From NCBI GenBank assembly GCA_964480725.1, contig CAYZQO010000024.1, forward strand, positions 1 to 64,000: DNA of 64,000 bases. The letters run 5' to 3'. Below, one piece after another: positions 7,040-15,837 of this stretch (positions within the stretch are counted from its first letter, which is position 1; every line of letters begins with the position of its first letter). This DNA comes from JAFGBI01 sp964480725 (GTDB taxonomy: Bacteria; Myxococcota_A; Polyangia; Polyangiales; Polyangiaceae). Position numbers and translations under genes: made by a program. The notes below the pieces were generated by a model, which ran no database searches, was not told the origin of the DNA, and worked only from the letters and a program-made list of their open reading frames with translations.

Positions 7040-8953
7040 GTGAGCGCCTTGTCCATGCCCGCGGATGTCAACCGGCTGCGCAGCGAGCTCGAGGCGGCGC
7101 GCGAGGTCGCCGAGCAGCACCGGCTCTTGATCGAGGCTACGGACACGGGTTTCGTCGTCCTCGACGACGGTGGGCGGGTGCTGGACGCCAACGCGGAGTA
7201 CGTGCGGCTGTCGGGACACACGCGCCTGGAGCAGATCAGAGGGCGTCCCGTCACCGATTGGACGGCGCCCGAGGACGTCGAGCGCAACGCCGCGGAGGTG
7301 CGCCGGTGCCTGGCCGGAGAAGCGGTGCGAGGCCTGCAGGTCGCGTACCTGGGCCCCGACGGACGTCGCACCCCCATCGAGATCAACGCCATGGCGCGAC
7401 GCGCCCCCTCGGGGCTGACCATCCTCACCGTCTGCCGGGACGGGAGCCCGCGCCGGCGAGCCGAGGAGGCCCTGCGCAACTCCGAGCAGCGCTACCGTGA
7501 CACCATCGACTCGATGGGCGAGGCGATCCACGTGGTGGACGCGGAGCTGCGCATCGAGCTGGTGAATCGCACCGGAGAGGCCTGGTTTCGACGGATGGGG
7601 ATCGAGGGGGAGGTCCTCGGCCTCCAGGTCTTCGAGGCATTTCCCTTCCTGACGGAGGCCGTGCACAACGAGTACCGTCGCGTCTTCGCGGGGGAGGGGC
7701 CGCTCGTCACCAGCGAACGCAACTCGATCGGCGGCAAGGAGGTGGTGACCGAGACGCGCAAGATCCCCATCCTCGAGGGCGGCCGGGTCGCCCGCGTCGT
7801 GACCGTCATCCGCGACATCACCGAGGCGGTCCACACGCAAGAGCGGCTCCGTCAGACCGAGAAGCTCGACGCGCTCGGCCAGCTCGCCAGCGGGATCGCG
7901 CACGACTTCAACAACGAGCTCGCGGCGGTGCTGGGGTACGCCGAGCTCATCTCGAGCCGCACCGAGGAGCCTGAGCTGCGGGAGTACGCCGCGCTCATCG
8001 CACAGGTCGCGCGGCGCTCCGCCGAGCTCATCCGACAGCTGCTCGCCTTCAGCCGCAAGGGGCGCGTCTGCTCCGTTCCGGTGGACGTGCACGACCTCGT
8101 CCGCGAGGTGGCCACCCTCCTCAGGAGGACTGTCGATCCACGCATCACGATCCACCTCTCCCTGGAGGCCAAGCGTGCCATCACCACCGGCGATCCGGCG
8201 CAGCTGCAGAGCGCCCTGCTCAACCTCGCGCTCAACGCCCGGGACGCCATGCCGGACGGGGGCGAGCTGACGTTCGCCACGGAAGTCGTCGGCGGCGAGG
8301 CGGGCGAGCACCTGCAGATCCGGGTCATCGACACCGGTGTCGGCATGAGCGACGAGGTCCGTCGCCGGCTCTTCGAGCCCTTCTTCACCACCAAGGGACC
8401 GGGGCACGGCACGGGCATGGGGCTCCCCGCGGTCTACGGCACCATCGGGGATCACCGCGGCACCATTCAGGTGGACAGCTCGCCGGGCCGGGGCGCGATG
8501 TTCACGCTGCTCCTGCCCCTGACCGACCTCGCCGGCGCACCGGCGATGGCGGCGCCCCCGGAGGCGGTGGTCCGGGGCCGCGGGCACGTGCTGGTCGCCG
8601 ACGACGTGCCCACGGTGCTGCGCGTGACGTGCGACGTCCTGAAGCGGCTCGGCTATCAGGTCACGGCGTGCCCCGACGGCGCCGCGGCGCTGGAGGTCTA
8701 TCGGGGGGCTTGGCAATCGATCGATCTGGTACTCCTCGACGTGGCGATGCCGCGCCTCGACGGGCCGAGCGCGCTCGCCGAGATGCACCGGATCAGCCCG
8801 GCCATTCGCGCAATCCTCGCCTCGGGACACCCCCCCGGACAGAACGAGCAGCGCCTGCTCGCGGAGCTCGGCGCGAGCTTCCTCCAGAAGCCGTTCACCA
8901 TGGCCGAGCTGTCCCGCTGCGTGGCTGCGGCGCTCGGGGCCGAGCGGGGTTGA
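7040..8953 (+). CDS. PAS-domain hybrid sensor histidine kinase with C-terminal receiver
   Basis: 637 residues from GTG 7040 (an ATG at 7055 is equally good; GAGG lies at 7038). Order: short coiled coil, PAS domain 1 (about 24-135), PAS domain 2 (about 148-260), HisKA with H-box GIAHDFNNELAAV (His288), HATPase with N-box (Asn399), DTGVGM (431-436) and GTGMGLP, then a receiver domain with acidic pair near 521-522 and phospho-acceptor Asp567 in LVLLDVAMPRLDG. No transmembrane segment, so it is cytosolic. The HDFNN box is typical of kinases with a fused or separate receiver. No output regulator sits next to it. It is divergent from the GH114 gene across 135 bp. Confidence 0.93.
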   Translation: MSALSMPADVNRLRSELEAAREVAEQHRLLIEATDTGFVVLDDGGRVLDANAEYVRLSGHTRLEQIRGRPVTDWTAPEDVERNAAEVRRCLAGEAVRGLQVAYLGPDGRRTPIEINAMARRAPSGLTILTVCRDGSPRRRAEEALRNSEQRYRDTIDSMGEAIHVVDAELRIELVNRTGEAWFRRMGIEGEVLGLQVFEAFPFLTEAVHNEYRRVFAGEGPLVTSERNSIGGKEVVTETRKIPILEGGRVARVVTVIRDITEAVHTQERLRQTEKLDALGQLASGIAHDFNNELAAVLGYAELISSRTEEPELREYAALIAQVARRSAELIRQLLAFSRKGRVCSVPVDVHDLVREVATLLRRTVDPRITIHLSLEAKRAITTGDPAQLQSALLNLALNARDAMPDGGELTFATEVVGGEAGEHLQIRVIDTGVGMSDEVRRRLFEPFFTTKGPGHGTGMGLPAVYGTIGDHRGTIQVDSSPGRGAMFTLLLPLTDLAGAPAMAAPPEAVVRGRGHVLVADDVPTVLRVTCDVLKRLGYQVTACPDGAAALEVYRGAWQSIDLVLLDVAMPRLDGPSALAEMHRISPAIRAILASGHPPGQNEQRLLAELGASFLQKPFTMAELSRCVAAALGAERG

Positions 8954-8976
8954 CGACACGGCGGAGCGCGACGCCT

Positions 8977-9148
8977 TCAGCGAGCTCGCCCGCGCCAGGC
9001 GAACGCGGCGCCCGCGAGCAGGAGGAACCCGAGCCCGTTCGCCACCGGGTTTCGTCGGCGAGCCTTGTGGCCGTGGTCATGACTTGAGCGGGTGGACGGT
9101 GGGGGATGTGCCGGCGCGGGCGCCGGCTTCGCACCGAGACGGGCCGAC
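8977..9148 (-). CDS. C-terminal fragment of a membrane-anchored hypothetical protein, cut by assembly gap
   Basis: On the minus strand a frame enters from the gap and ends with TGA at 8977. It reads a Pro/Ala-rich linker (LGAKPAPAPAHPPPSTRSS), a His-rich HDHGHKARRRN, one hydrophobic stretch GLGFLLLAGAAFAW and a basic end RGRAR. This linker, single membrane span and Arg tail recall C-terminal sorting tails of secreted proteins, but the Cys of a MYXO-CTERM tag is absent. The 5' part is lost in the gap. It converges with the histidine kinase (23 nt apart). Confidence 0.45.
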
Positions 9149-9248
9149 NNNNNNNNNNNNNNNNNNNNNNNNNNNNNNNNNNNNNNNNNNNNNNNNNNNN
9201 NNNNNNNNNNNNNNNNNNNNNNNNNNNNNNNNNNNNNNNNNNNNNNNN
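9149..9248. other. Assembly gap (100 N)
   Basis: A run of exactly 100 N, the conventional placeholder for a scaffold gap of unknown length. Frames cannot be carried across it. Open frames on both sides appear to begin inside it, so the true distance is probably much more than 100 bp. Confidence 0.98.
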
Positions 9249-9484
9249 ATCACGCCCCACAAACCGGCTACGTGGCGCTGTTCTTCGTGGGTGGCCGCAC
9301 GGACCGTGTCGATTTGCTGATGGGACCCACCAACCCGCCGGAGATCTGCGTGAGCCAGCTCGATTGCGGGGCCGGCATCCACTCGTACGCCGGCGGCGTG
9401 GTTCGCAAGGGAGAGTACTGGCTGGCCGAGTCCGCCCTCGGTGAGGGCTCCGGCGTTCGCTGCTGCTTCACCCCCATCTTCTGA
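9249..9484 (+). CDS. C-terminal fragment of a secreted-type hypothetical protein, cut by assembly gap
   Basis: The plus-strand frame right after the gap gives about 78 residues ending at TGA 9484. It contains GYVALFFVGGRTDRVDLLMG, four Cys (ICVSQLDCGAG and GVRCCF) and the end EGSGVRCCFTPIF. The Cys placement suggests an exported, disulfide-bonded protein. The G-x-R-C-C ending slightly recalls formylglycine-generating-enzyme-like domains, but the fragment is too short to claim this. Its last 17 nt overlap the converging MFS gene. Confidence 0.45.
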
Positions 9485-10736
9485 TCCCCACGCTCGGCGC
9501 GCGCCCCGCTCCGACGCGCCCCGGCCCCGGCCGCTGCCGGAAGCACAGGGCCATGAGGAGGGCCGCGGCCGCCGCGGTGGCGGCGCCGAAGTAGAAGGGG
9601 ACGCTCGCGTCCACCCGGTCGTACAGGACGCCCGCGATGAGGCTGGCGGGCAGCAGCATCAGCCCGAGCACCGCGTGGTAGAGGCCGAGGCCGGTTCCCC
9701 GCTGTTGCGGGTGCAAGAGGTCCGTTACGAAGGCCCGCTGTACGCCGTCCGTGGCCGCTGAGTAGACGCCGTAAAGCGCGAAGAGGCCCACGACCGCGCG
9801 CGGGTCCCGGGTGTACCCGAACCCGACGTATACGACGGAGTACACGAGGTAGCCGAACACCAGGATCCTCCCCCGACCGATCCGATCCGAACGCGACCCG
9901 AACGGGATCGCGAGCAGCACCGAGACGGCGTTGAACAGAAGGTACAGAAGGGGGATGAGCGCGACGCCGATCCCGACCTCGCTCGCCTTGACGAGGAGCA
10001 GCGCGTCGGTCGAGTTGCCGAGGGTGAACAGCCCCACGATCCCGAGCAGGAGGTAGAACCGCGGCGGGAGATCGCGGAGCCTTGGCCGGTCCTGGCGGCG
10101 CTCCTCGAGCCTCGCTGCCTCCCGGACCAACCAGAGGACGGTGGCCACGCCGAGCACCGCCGGGAGCGCCGCCAAGAGGAAGATCACCCGGTAGCCCGCC
10201 GGGACCAGCCAGAGCACTCCCGCCGCGAGCAGCGGCCCCGCGATCGCCCCGGCGTTGTCCATGGCCTTGTGCAGGCCGAAGCCGCGACCAGCGCCCCCGC
10301 GCGGCGCCGAGGCCGCGACCAGGCTGTCGCGCGGCGCGGTCCGCACCCCCTTGCCGAGCCGCTCCACGAACCGGAGCAGCAGCACCTGCAACGGCGCGGC
10401 GACGACCGCGTAGAGCGGCGTCACCAGCGCGGTGACGGCGTAGCCGACCACCAGGAAGGGCTTGTTCCTGCCGGCACGGTCGGCGAGGTTGCCCGACGCG
10501 ACCTTGACCAGGGCCGACGTGCTCTCCGCGACCCCCTCGATCGCGGAGAGCGTGGTCTTCGACGCCCCGAGCGAGAGCAGGAACAGGGGCATCACCGAGT
10601 AGACCATCTTGGTCGCGGTGTCCGTCAGGAAGCTGACGAGCCCCACGGCGAAGAGGTTTCGATCGAACCCGAAGACCAGCCCCCGGCCCGCCCCCTCCGG
10701 GGGATCGCTCGGTGTAGCCTCGCCCGGAACGGTCAC
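9468..10736 (-). CDS. Major facilitator superfamily transporter
   Basis: 422 residues from GTG at 10736 (VTVPGEATPS...); the frame stays open further upstream but that part is only the antisense of the xylanase gene. About 12 hydrophobic segments: NLFAVGLVSFLTDTATKMVYSVMPLFLLSLG, then the loop 2-3 motif GNLADRAGRNKPFLVVGY, and in the second half GSRSDRIGRGRILVFGYLVY, both fitting the MFS G-x-x-x-D-R-x-G-R signature. EGVAESTSALVK and RDSLVAAS are typical of the family 1 subgroup seen in many proteobacteria. Substrate unknown. Confidence 0.88.
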   Translation of the reverse strand: MTVPGEATPSDPPEGAGRGLVFGFDRNLFAVGLVSFLTDTATKMVYSVMPLFLLSLGASKTTLSAIEGVAESTSALVKVASGNLADRAGRNKPFLVVGYAVTALVTPLYAVVAAPLQVLLLRFVERLGKGVRTAPRDSLVAASAPRGGAGRGFGLHKAMDNAGAIAGPLLAAGVLWLVPAGYRVIFLLAALPAVLGVATVLWLVREAARLEERRQDRPRLRDLPPRFYLLLGIVGLFTLGNSTDALLLVKASEVGIGVALIPLLYLLFNAVSVLLAIPFGSRSDRIGRGRILVFGYLVYSVVYVGFGYTRDPRAVVGLFALYGVYSAATDGVQRAFVTDLLHPQQRGTGLGLYHAVLGLMLLPASLIAGVLYDRVDASVPFYFGAATAAAAALLMALCFRQRPGPGRVGAGRAPSVGIRRWG

Positions 10737-10840
10737 CGTGGGGCAACGTAGGTCGGCGAGAGGCGCGCGTCCACGGGCAGGGGCAACGGCGATGGCCCCC
10801 CGCCCGCTGACGCCCCCGCGCCGACCGAAACCGGCTCCGA

Positions 10841-13328
10841 TCAGGGTCCGAGCTGGAGCTCCTCCGTCCCCGGATCGAAGGCGACGTCGTACGCCGTGGT
10901 CTCTCCGTCCACGGTCACGGCGACCCGGTGTTCGCCGAAGAAGGCGCGGGTCGTGAAGCGCCCCGATGCGTCCGTGGCGCCGTGCTCGTCCGTCCACCAG
11001 TCGCCGAAGACCAGCTGCCGGTAGGCTGTGCCGCTCAGCTTCTCGTTCCATTCGCTGTCGTAGATCGGCGCCGAACCGGCGTAGTGGTTCCCGTCCCAGA
11101 GNNNNNNNNNNNNNNNNNNNNNNNNNNNNNNNNNNNNNNNNNNNNNNNNNNNNNNNNNNNNNNNNNNNNNNNNNNNNNNNNNNNNNNNNNNNNNNNNNNN
11201 NGTGACGCCGGCTCGCGCTGAAGGTGGTCTTGCGGGCGAGCACGCTGTAGTCGTTGACGAAGAGCTGACAGGTCGGATCGGCCTCCCGCGCGGCACGCAG
11301 CCAGTCCCCCATCACCTCGTCGCCCAAGACGTCCATCAGATCGTGGTTGTCGAAGGGCTCGTTGATCACGTCCCACTGCCCGATCCGCCCCGCGAAGGCG
11401 CTCACCGTCTCCCGAACGTGCTCCTCGACGCTGGCGCGCAGCCACGCCGCGGCGGCGGCCTCGCCCTCGGCGTCCACCTGGGCCTCGTACTCGGCGCGCA
11501 GCGCCGCGGGGAGGTTGCCCCAGCCGGGCCAGACCAGGTTGTGGCCTCGAACGGTGAGCGCCCGGTCCTCCGCCCAGCCCAGGAGCCAGGTCGCGGGTTC
11601 GGGCACCGGGGGCTCCGCGCTGGCGAGGAACGGCCACTTGAGCTCGTTCTCGGGGACCACCACGGTGAACAGCCCCTCGACGGCCGCGGCGTAGCGCTCG
11701 CGGTCCGCCTCCGCGAGCCCGTCGCGCAGATCCGCGACGTCGACGGCGGTGCCGAACCCGAAGCGGGGTCGCGTCATGGTGACCGTGACCTCCGCGCCGG
11801 ATACCGGCGCCCCGGCGACGTCGGTGACGACGATGGAGAGCTCGCCCCGCCGATGGGTCTCGATCCGCTCCGCCGCCTCCGCCCGCCAGGGGGCGTCCGG
11901 CTCCCGTCCCTCGTACGTGAGCGGCGTCGCCGCCAGCGCCTCGGCGGCCGTCGTGTGGCCGTAGTTGGTCAGTCGCAGCCCGCCCACGGCCAGGGTCTGC
12001 GCCGGGAAGCCGAGGAACAGCACGACGGCCGCGGCCCCGGCCGCGCTGCTCTCCGCCGCCACGAACGGCAGGGCGAACGAGGTCCACTCGTCACCGACGG
12101 ACAGGGGAAACGTCAGCGACCGCGGGTAGGGGTCCGAGTCACGCTGGAAGATCAGGGTCGCCCGGCACCGATCCTCTCCCTCCGGGGGCTCTACGCACCG
12201 CGCCTGCAGCTCGGCGTGCAAGAGGTCACCCGCCTCGATCGCCGTCTCGGTCGGCGCGTGCAGGAGCAGGTCCCAGAGCATCCTCGGCTCGGCGTCGCTC
12301 GTGACCTCCACGGCGCTCGTGAACTCGCGATCGGCCACGGCGACGGTGCGGACCGTCCCGGACGCGGGATCCTCGGGCGCGTCGAAGAGGCTGAGCGACT
12401 CCGCCCCGGAGATGACCGGTTGGGGATAGCTTGGCTCAGGGGCAGGCAGCTCCTGGTAGAGAGAGACGTCGTCGATCCACAGATCGACCTCGCCGTCCCT
12501 GGTCTGGAAGAGCCAGCTCAACTCCTTGGCCGTCGGGAGCACCTCCTCGATGGGGATCTGTGGGCCCCAGCTGGGCTGGGTCATGGCAGAGAAGGGCACC
12601 CGCACGAGCGTCCAGTCGTCCGTGATCGTCGGCGAGTAGTCGAACTCGTGATCGCAGTATCCCGTCAGCGAGTCCGCCGCCAGCCCCCCCGAGCAGTTGT
12701 CGGCCTCGCCGTCCTTGGTCAGGCTGAGCTTGAAGTAGAGGGGACCCGAGCTCATCGTCGCCTTGGCCATGAACTGTACGCCGTCGTACCTCGGCAGCCC
12801 GATCGTCGGCGGCTCGGCGAGGGGGCAGAGGGAGTTCGGCCCCAGCCCGGTGGTAATCCCCATGTAATCCCACCCGAGCACGCTCCCCGTCGTCCCGGTG
12901 AGGCGGGCCGCGTACCCGCGCTCCCCGTAGCCGGGGGCGCTGGAGGCGAAGACCCCGCCCAGGAAGGCGCTCTCGGGCCAGCTCACGGACTCGCCGCCCT
13001 CGTGCTGATCGTCGAAGGCATGCCATTGGCCGCCGAGCTCGTTGACCGTGTCGCCGTCCTCGAAGTCGTCGACGAGCAGGACCTCGGCGACCCCCTCCCG
13101 CCAGGGCTCCGTCGCGCCGCGGCCCGCCATGCCGGTGGTGGCGCCAGCGGCGCCAGCGGCGCCCGCGGCGCCCGCAGCGCCCGCGGCGCCGGCGAAGGGT
13201 CCCGTGTCCCCGCCGGCGCTGCCGGACGAGCTCGCTCCGGTCGACACCCCCGCGCTCGTGCAGCCGAGCGCGACGACGATGAGACCTGCCGCTGGATGGA
13301 CGCGATGGTTCCTGGGTAGCCGCTGCAT
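10841..13328 (-). CDS. Glycoside hydrolase family 10 (endo-1,4-beta-xylanase-like) lipoprotein, interrupted by assembly gap
   Basis: Start ATG at 13328 with a strong AAGGAGG site just upstream. Signal peptide with lipobox VALGC, an Ala/Gly linker of GAA repeats (residues 45-65), two beta-sandwich carbohydrate-binding-like regions (about 85-275 and 290-440), then GH10: FGFGTAVDVADL, VVPENELKW, RGHNLVWPGWGNLP and WDVINEPFDN carrying the acid/base Glu. After the gap the C-terminus resumes with LWDGNHYAGSAPIYDSEWN and QLVFGDWWTDEHG, typical GH10 ending sequence. The gap (11102-11201) removes the region that should hold the nucleophile Glu, and the reading frames on its two sides differ, consistent with unknown gap length and not with a proven frameshift. 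Confidence 0.88.
11102..11201. other. Assembly gap (100 N) inside the xylanase gene
   Basis: Exactly 100 N. It splits the GH10 catalytic domain; matching N- and C-terminal GH10 sequence on either side shows that the scaffold join is correct here even though its length is not. Confidence 0.98.
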
Positions 13329-13698
13329 TGATTCCTCCTTCTTCGCTCGCTCACTCGCTTCCTGATGAGAGGTCCGCCGCCACCAGGCGTGTGGACCGTG
13401 GATGCACCTCCGCCCTCCGGGCTCGCGCCGCGCGAGACTCCCCTGGGCAACGCGCACCCGCCCCCTCGACGGACCCGGGCGCGCGCGTCACGACGCGGCG
13501 CGTGGCGCGATGCACGCCAGCGCTACGACACCGCGAGAGACTCTCTTGACCCTGCCGATGGTGTCACCGGCGACAAGATATTTCTTCTCGCTTCTGTGGG
13601 ATCGCATCTCATCGCCGCGGCCGCGACCCTCGACGACGAGGCCCCGTCGGGCCGTCCCGTTGACGCGGGCTCCCACGGGTTGGGAAGATGGCCAGCCG
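13329..13698. other. Divergent intergenic region between xylanase and lipoprotein genes
   Basis: 370 bp with no convincing gene. It must hold the promoter of the minus-strand xylanase gene and of the plus-strand lipoprotein at 13699. A TTGACC hexamer lies at 13546-13551 and an AT-richer GACAAGATATTTCTTC patch at about 13570-13586, but the spacing between them is too long for a standard sigma70 promoter, so neither is called. Confidence 0.5.
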
Positions 13699-14940
13699 AT
13701 GCGACCGCGCGCGAGCTCCTCGGCGTACCCGGTGCTGCTCCTGGTCGCGGCGGGCTGCGGTCCGACTAGACCCCAGCTGGTCCCCAAAACCGCGATGCCC
13801 CCGCCCCCGCCGGCGAGCACCGCGGCACCAACGCCCGCGCCGAAGGCGGACGGCCCCTCGCTCTACATCCCGGTTCCCCGCGCGGTACGGCCCAGGACGA
13901 AGGCCGAGAGCCTGCAGGTGCTCGCCGGACCCTGCGCGTGGAACCCGGGCTACCTCGCGGACTGGCCCACCCCGGTGATGTGGCGCGTGGATCCTGCTGG
14001 TGACGCCGCCCCGCTCGAGGGCGTCGAGTATGGGGTGACCCCCGCTGGCTACCGCTCCGCGGTCGCCGCGGAGCCGCTCACGGACGGGTGCTACTGCGTC
14101 CGCCTCGAGCCCTGTTGCGACGCCAACGCCGAGCTCGAGGTCCGCGCGGGGGTCGGGCGAGCGACCTGTGAACGCTGGGCCACCGAGGCGATGCCGCTGC
14201 CTCCGGGCGCGCTCAACGCCTACGAGTTCACCGATCAGGGTCGCGAAGAGCACGCGTGGGAGATCCGCGGGCGCCGGATCGAGATCTCCGCGATCGAGGA
14301 CCAGCAGCGATCGGGCAAACCGCTGGCGCACCTGACGGCGAGCCTTCGGCCCTGGCCCGACGCGCCGCTGACGTCGCTCGTGCCCTCCGAGGGCGAGCCG
14401 CAGAGTGGTTTCGTCCTCGCCTCCCACCTGAGTCTCGAGGGGGAGTGCCCCAGCCGAGACCTCTACGTTCGTTGGATCGGCGATCGCCAGCCGCCGGTCG
14501 ACGCGATGCTGGTCGATCGAAGTGGGGAGCATCGGGTCACGCTCCTGCTCCTCGACCGCATCCAGGCCCGCGGCATCCAGGGGGTGGTGGCGCATGCCGT
14601 GGGCGACCTCGACGGCGATGGGCTCAGCGATCTCGCGTTCCTCGCCGAGCCCTTCCTCGATGGCTGCGAGGGCCCGCAGGACGTCGCGGTGGACGTCTAT
14701 CTGACCCGAGGCGGCCACGGGCGGCATCGCCTCCGCCTCGCGTCGTCCGACGAGCTGCTCGCCCAGGGTGAGCGCTGCCTGAGGCACGCGTCCGAGCCCG
14801 TCCCGGTCTTCGCCGCCGAACACTGGCGGCTCCGCGTGCTGCCGGGTCGCGTGGAGACGGAGTTCGCGGTACCGGCGCGCTGTGGACGGGTCTGGCGCTT
14901 CGAGCTGAAGGACGGAGACTTCCACCCCGAGCCGGGCTGA
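13699..14940 (+). CDS. Hypothetical lipoprotein with FG-GAP-like segment
   Basis: 413 residues from ATG 13699, chosen because it gives a lipoprotein signal MRPRASSSAYPVLLLVAAGC; a frame open from 13402 lacks any signal. A Pro/Ala linker follows (about 30-55). Cys residues are spaced through the N-terminal half (GPCAWNPGY, GCYCVRLEPCCDAN). Near residue 300 VGDLDGDGLSDLAFLAE matches an FG-GAP/VCBS-like calcium-binding loop of beta-propeller proteins, but only one such repeat is seen. Function unknown; exported envelope protein likely. Confidence 0.7.
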   Translation: MRPRASSSAYPVLLLVAAGCGPTRPQLVPKTAMPPPPPASTAAPTPAPKADGPSLYIPVPRAVRPRTKAESLQVLAGPCAWNPGYLADWPTPVMWRVDPAGDAAPLEGVEYGVTPAGYRSAVAAEPLTDGCYCVRLEPCCDANAELEVRAGVGRATCERWATEAMPLPPGALNAYEFTDQGREEHAWEIRGRRIEISAIEDQQRSGKPLAHLTASLRPWPDAPLTSLVPSEGEPQSGFVLASHLSLEGECPSRDLYVRWIGDRQPPVDAMLVDRSGEHRVTLLLLDRIQARGIQGVVAHAVGDLDGDGLSDLAFLAEPFLDGCEGPQDVAVDVYLTRGGHGRHRLRLASSDELLAQGERCLRHASEPVPVFAAEHWRLRVLPGRVETEFAVPARCGRVWRFELKDGDFHPEPG

Positions 14941-15145
14941 ACGGCGCGCACCGAGGCCAAAACTGCTGGGAGAGCTCCGCGATGGCGCTGCTGCCGAAGC
15001 TCGGGAGACCGTGCGGGCCATCCCGCCCGCACCAGGTCACCTCGTACCCCCTCGGCCACCCATCGCTCACCGAGAGGGAACTCGGGCATTCCCGCTGACT
15101 GCTTCGGCGGTGACACGGACGTCGGTCCTGCGGCACGCTGACCCC

Positions 15146-15328
15146 ATGCGCCATGGGGTCGCGCTCGGGAGCTCGCCACCGCCAGGCGGCGAGCGCAGCC
15201 TCCGTGCGCATCGGCTCGTGCGCCTGCTCGCCGTCGCGATCGGGCTCGGCGCGCTCGGGTCCACGAGCTTCCAGGGGGTCACCTTCACGGAGCAGCTGCT
15301 GCGCCTGGCCGTCGGGGTGCTCGGGTAG
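15146..15328 (+). CDS. Possible small membrane protein
   Basis: 60 residues from ATG 15146, with one hydrophobic stretch LVRLLAVAIGLGALGSTSF preceded by basic residues. It ends 9 nt before the next frame. There is no recognised family and no clear ribosome site; codon use is GC-rich like its neighbours. It could be chance. Treat as tentative. Confidence 0.3.
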   Translation: MRHGVALGSSPPPGGERSLRAHRLVRLLAVAIGLGALGSTSFQGVTFTEQLLRLAVGVLG

Positions 15329-15337
15329 CCATGATCT

Positions 15338-15826
15338 GTGGGCTCTCGTACTGGGATCTTGGAGCAGCACGTGGATGGCGAGGACCGCTTCGTGACCCGG
15401 GTGCGTCACGCGGACGCGGAGCTCTGGCTCGTGCTCGTCCCCGAGAGGCCGCTCGCATTCGGGCCCGGCTTCGGCGCGCTCGATGGCCTGAAGTCGCGCC
15501 TGGAGCAGGAGCGGCCCTGGGGCGATCTCGAGCCCCTCCCGCCGTGGCCGGCGGAGTACACCCATTGCTCGCGGCTCCTGCACGACGGCGTCCTCGTGCC
15601 CGCGCCGGAGAGCCGCGCGGAGATTCGCGCACGACGAGGCGCGCTTGGCACCGTCGAGCTCGACGGCGACCTCGCGTTCTTGCTCGCGATGAGCGCGACG
15701 CCGATGACCCGGGCCGAGCTCGCCACCGTGCTGACGGACCTGGGCTGCGCGGACGCGCGCACGGTCGATCCACCGCCGCGCCTGGTGGCCCTCCTCGGGC
15801 CCCTCGGGCTCGGCGTCCGGGAGTGA
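15338..15826 (+). CDS. Hypothetical protein
   Basis: 162 residues from a GTG at 15338 (an in-frame TGA lies just upstream). Acidic cytosolic protein with no signal peptide: RFVTRVRHADAELWLVLVPERPLAFGPGFGALDGLKSRL and later LELDGDLAFLLAMSATPMTRAELATVLTDLGC, the latter looking like a small winged or helical module. No family recognised. It converges with the large membrane protein that ends at 15838. Confidence 0.5.
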   Translation: MGSRTGILEQHVDGEDRFVTRVRHADAELWLVLVPERPLAFGPGFGALDGLKSRLEQERPWGDLEPLPPWPAEYTHCSRLLHDGVLVPAPESRAEIRARRGALGTVELDGDLAFLLAMSATPMTRAELATVLTDLGCADARTVDPPPRLVALLGPLGLGVRE

Positions 15827-15837
15827 GCCCGGCGGCG

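Noticed and set aside
6905..8959. Upstream extension of the GH114-like gene to 1004 residues
   Set aside because: This part is the complement of the histidine kinase gene; the lipoprotein signal at 6904 marks the real start.
8977..9148. MYXO-CTERM sorting tag at the end of the gap-cut fragment
   Set aside because: The Pro-rich linker, helix and Arg tail fit, but the required Cys before the helix is missing, so the tag was not called.
13141..13193. GCC/GCG repeat as a possible CRISPR or satellite
   Set aside because: It codes in frame for the Gly-Ala-Ala linker of the xylanase and has no spacer pattern.
9468..13457. A 1329-residue minus-strand frame joining the xylanase and the MFS transporter
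   Set aside because: It crosses the 100-N gap, where frame cannot be kept, and then runs antisense or out of frame before entering the transporter. They are two genes.
13546..13586. TTGACC with an AT-rich GATATTT patch as a promoter for the lipoprotein at 13699
   Set aside because: The spacing between the hexamers is about 23 nt or more, too long for sigma70.
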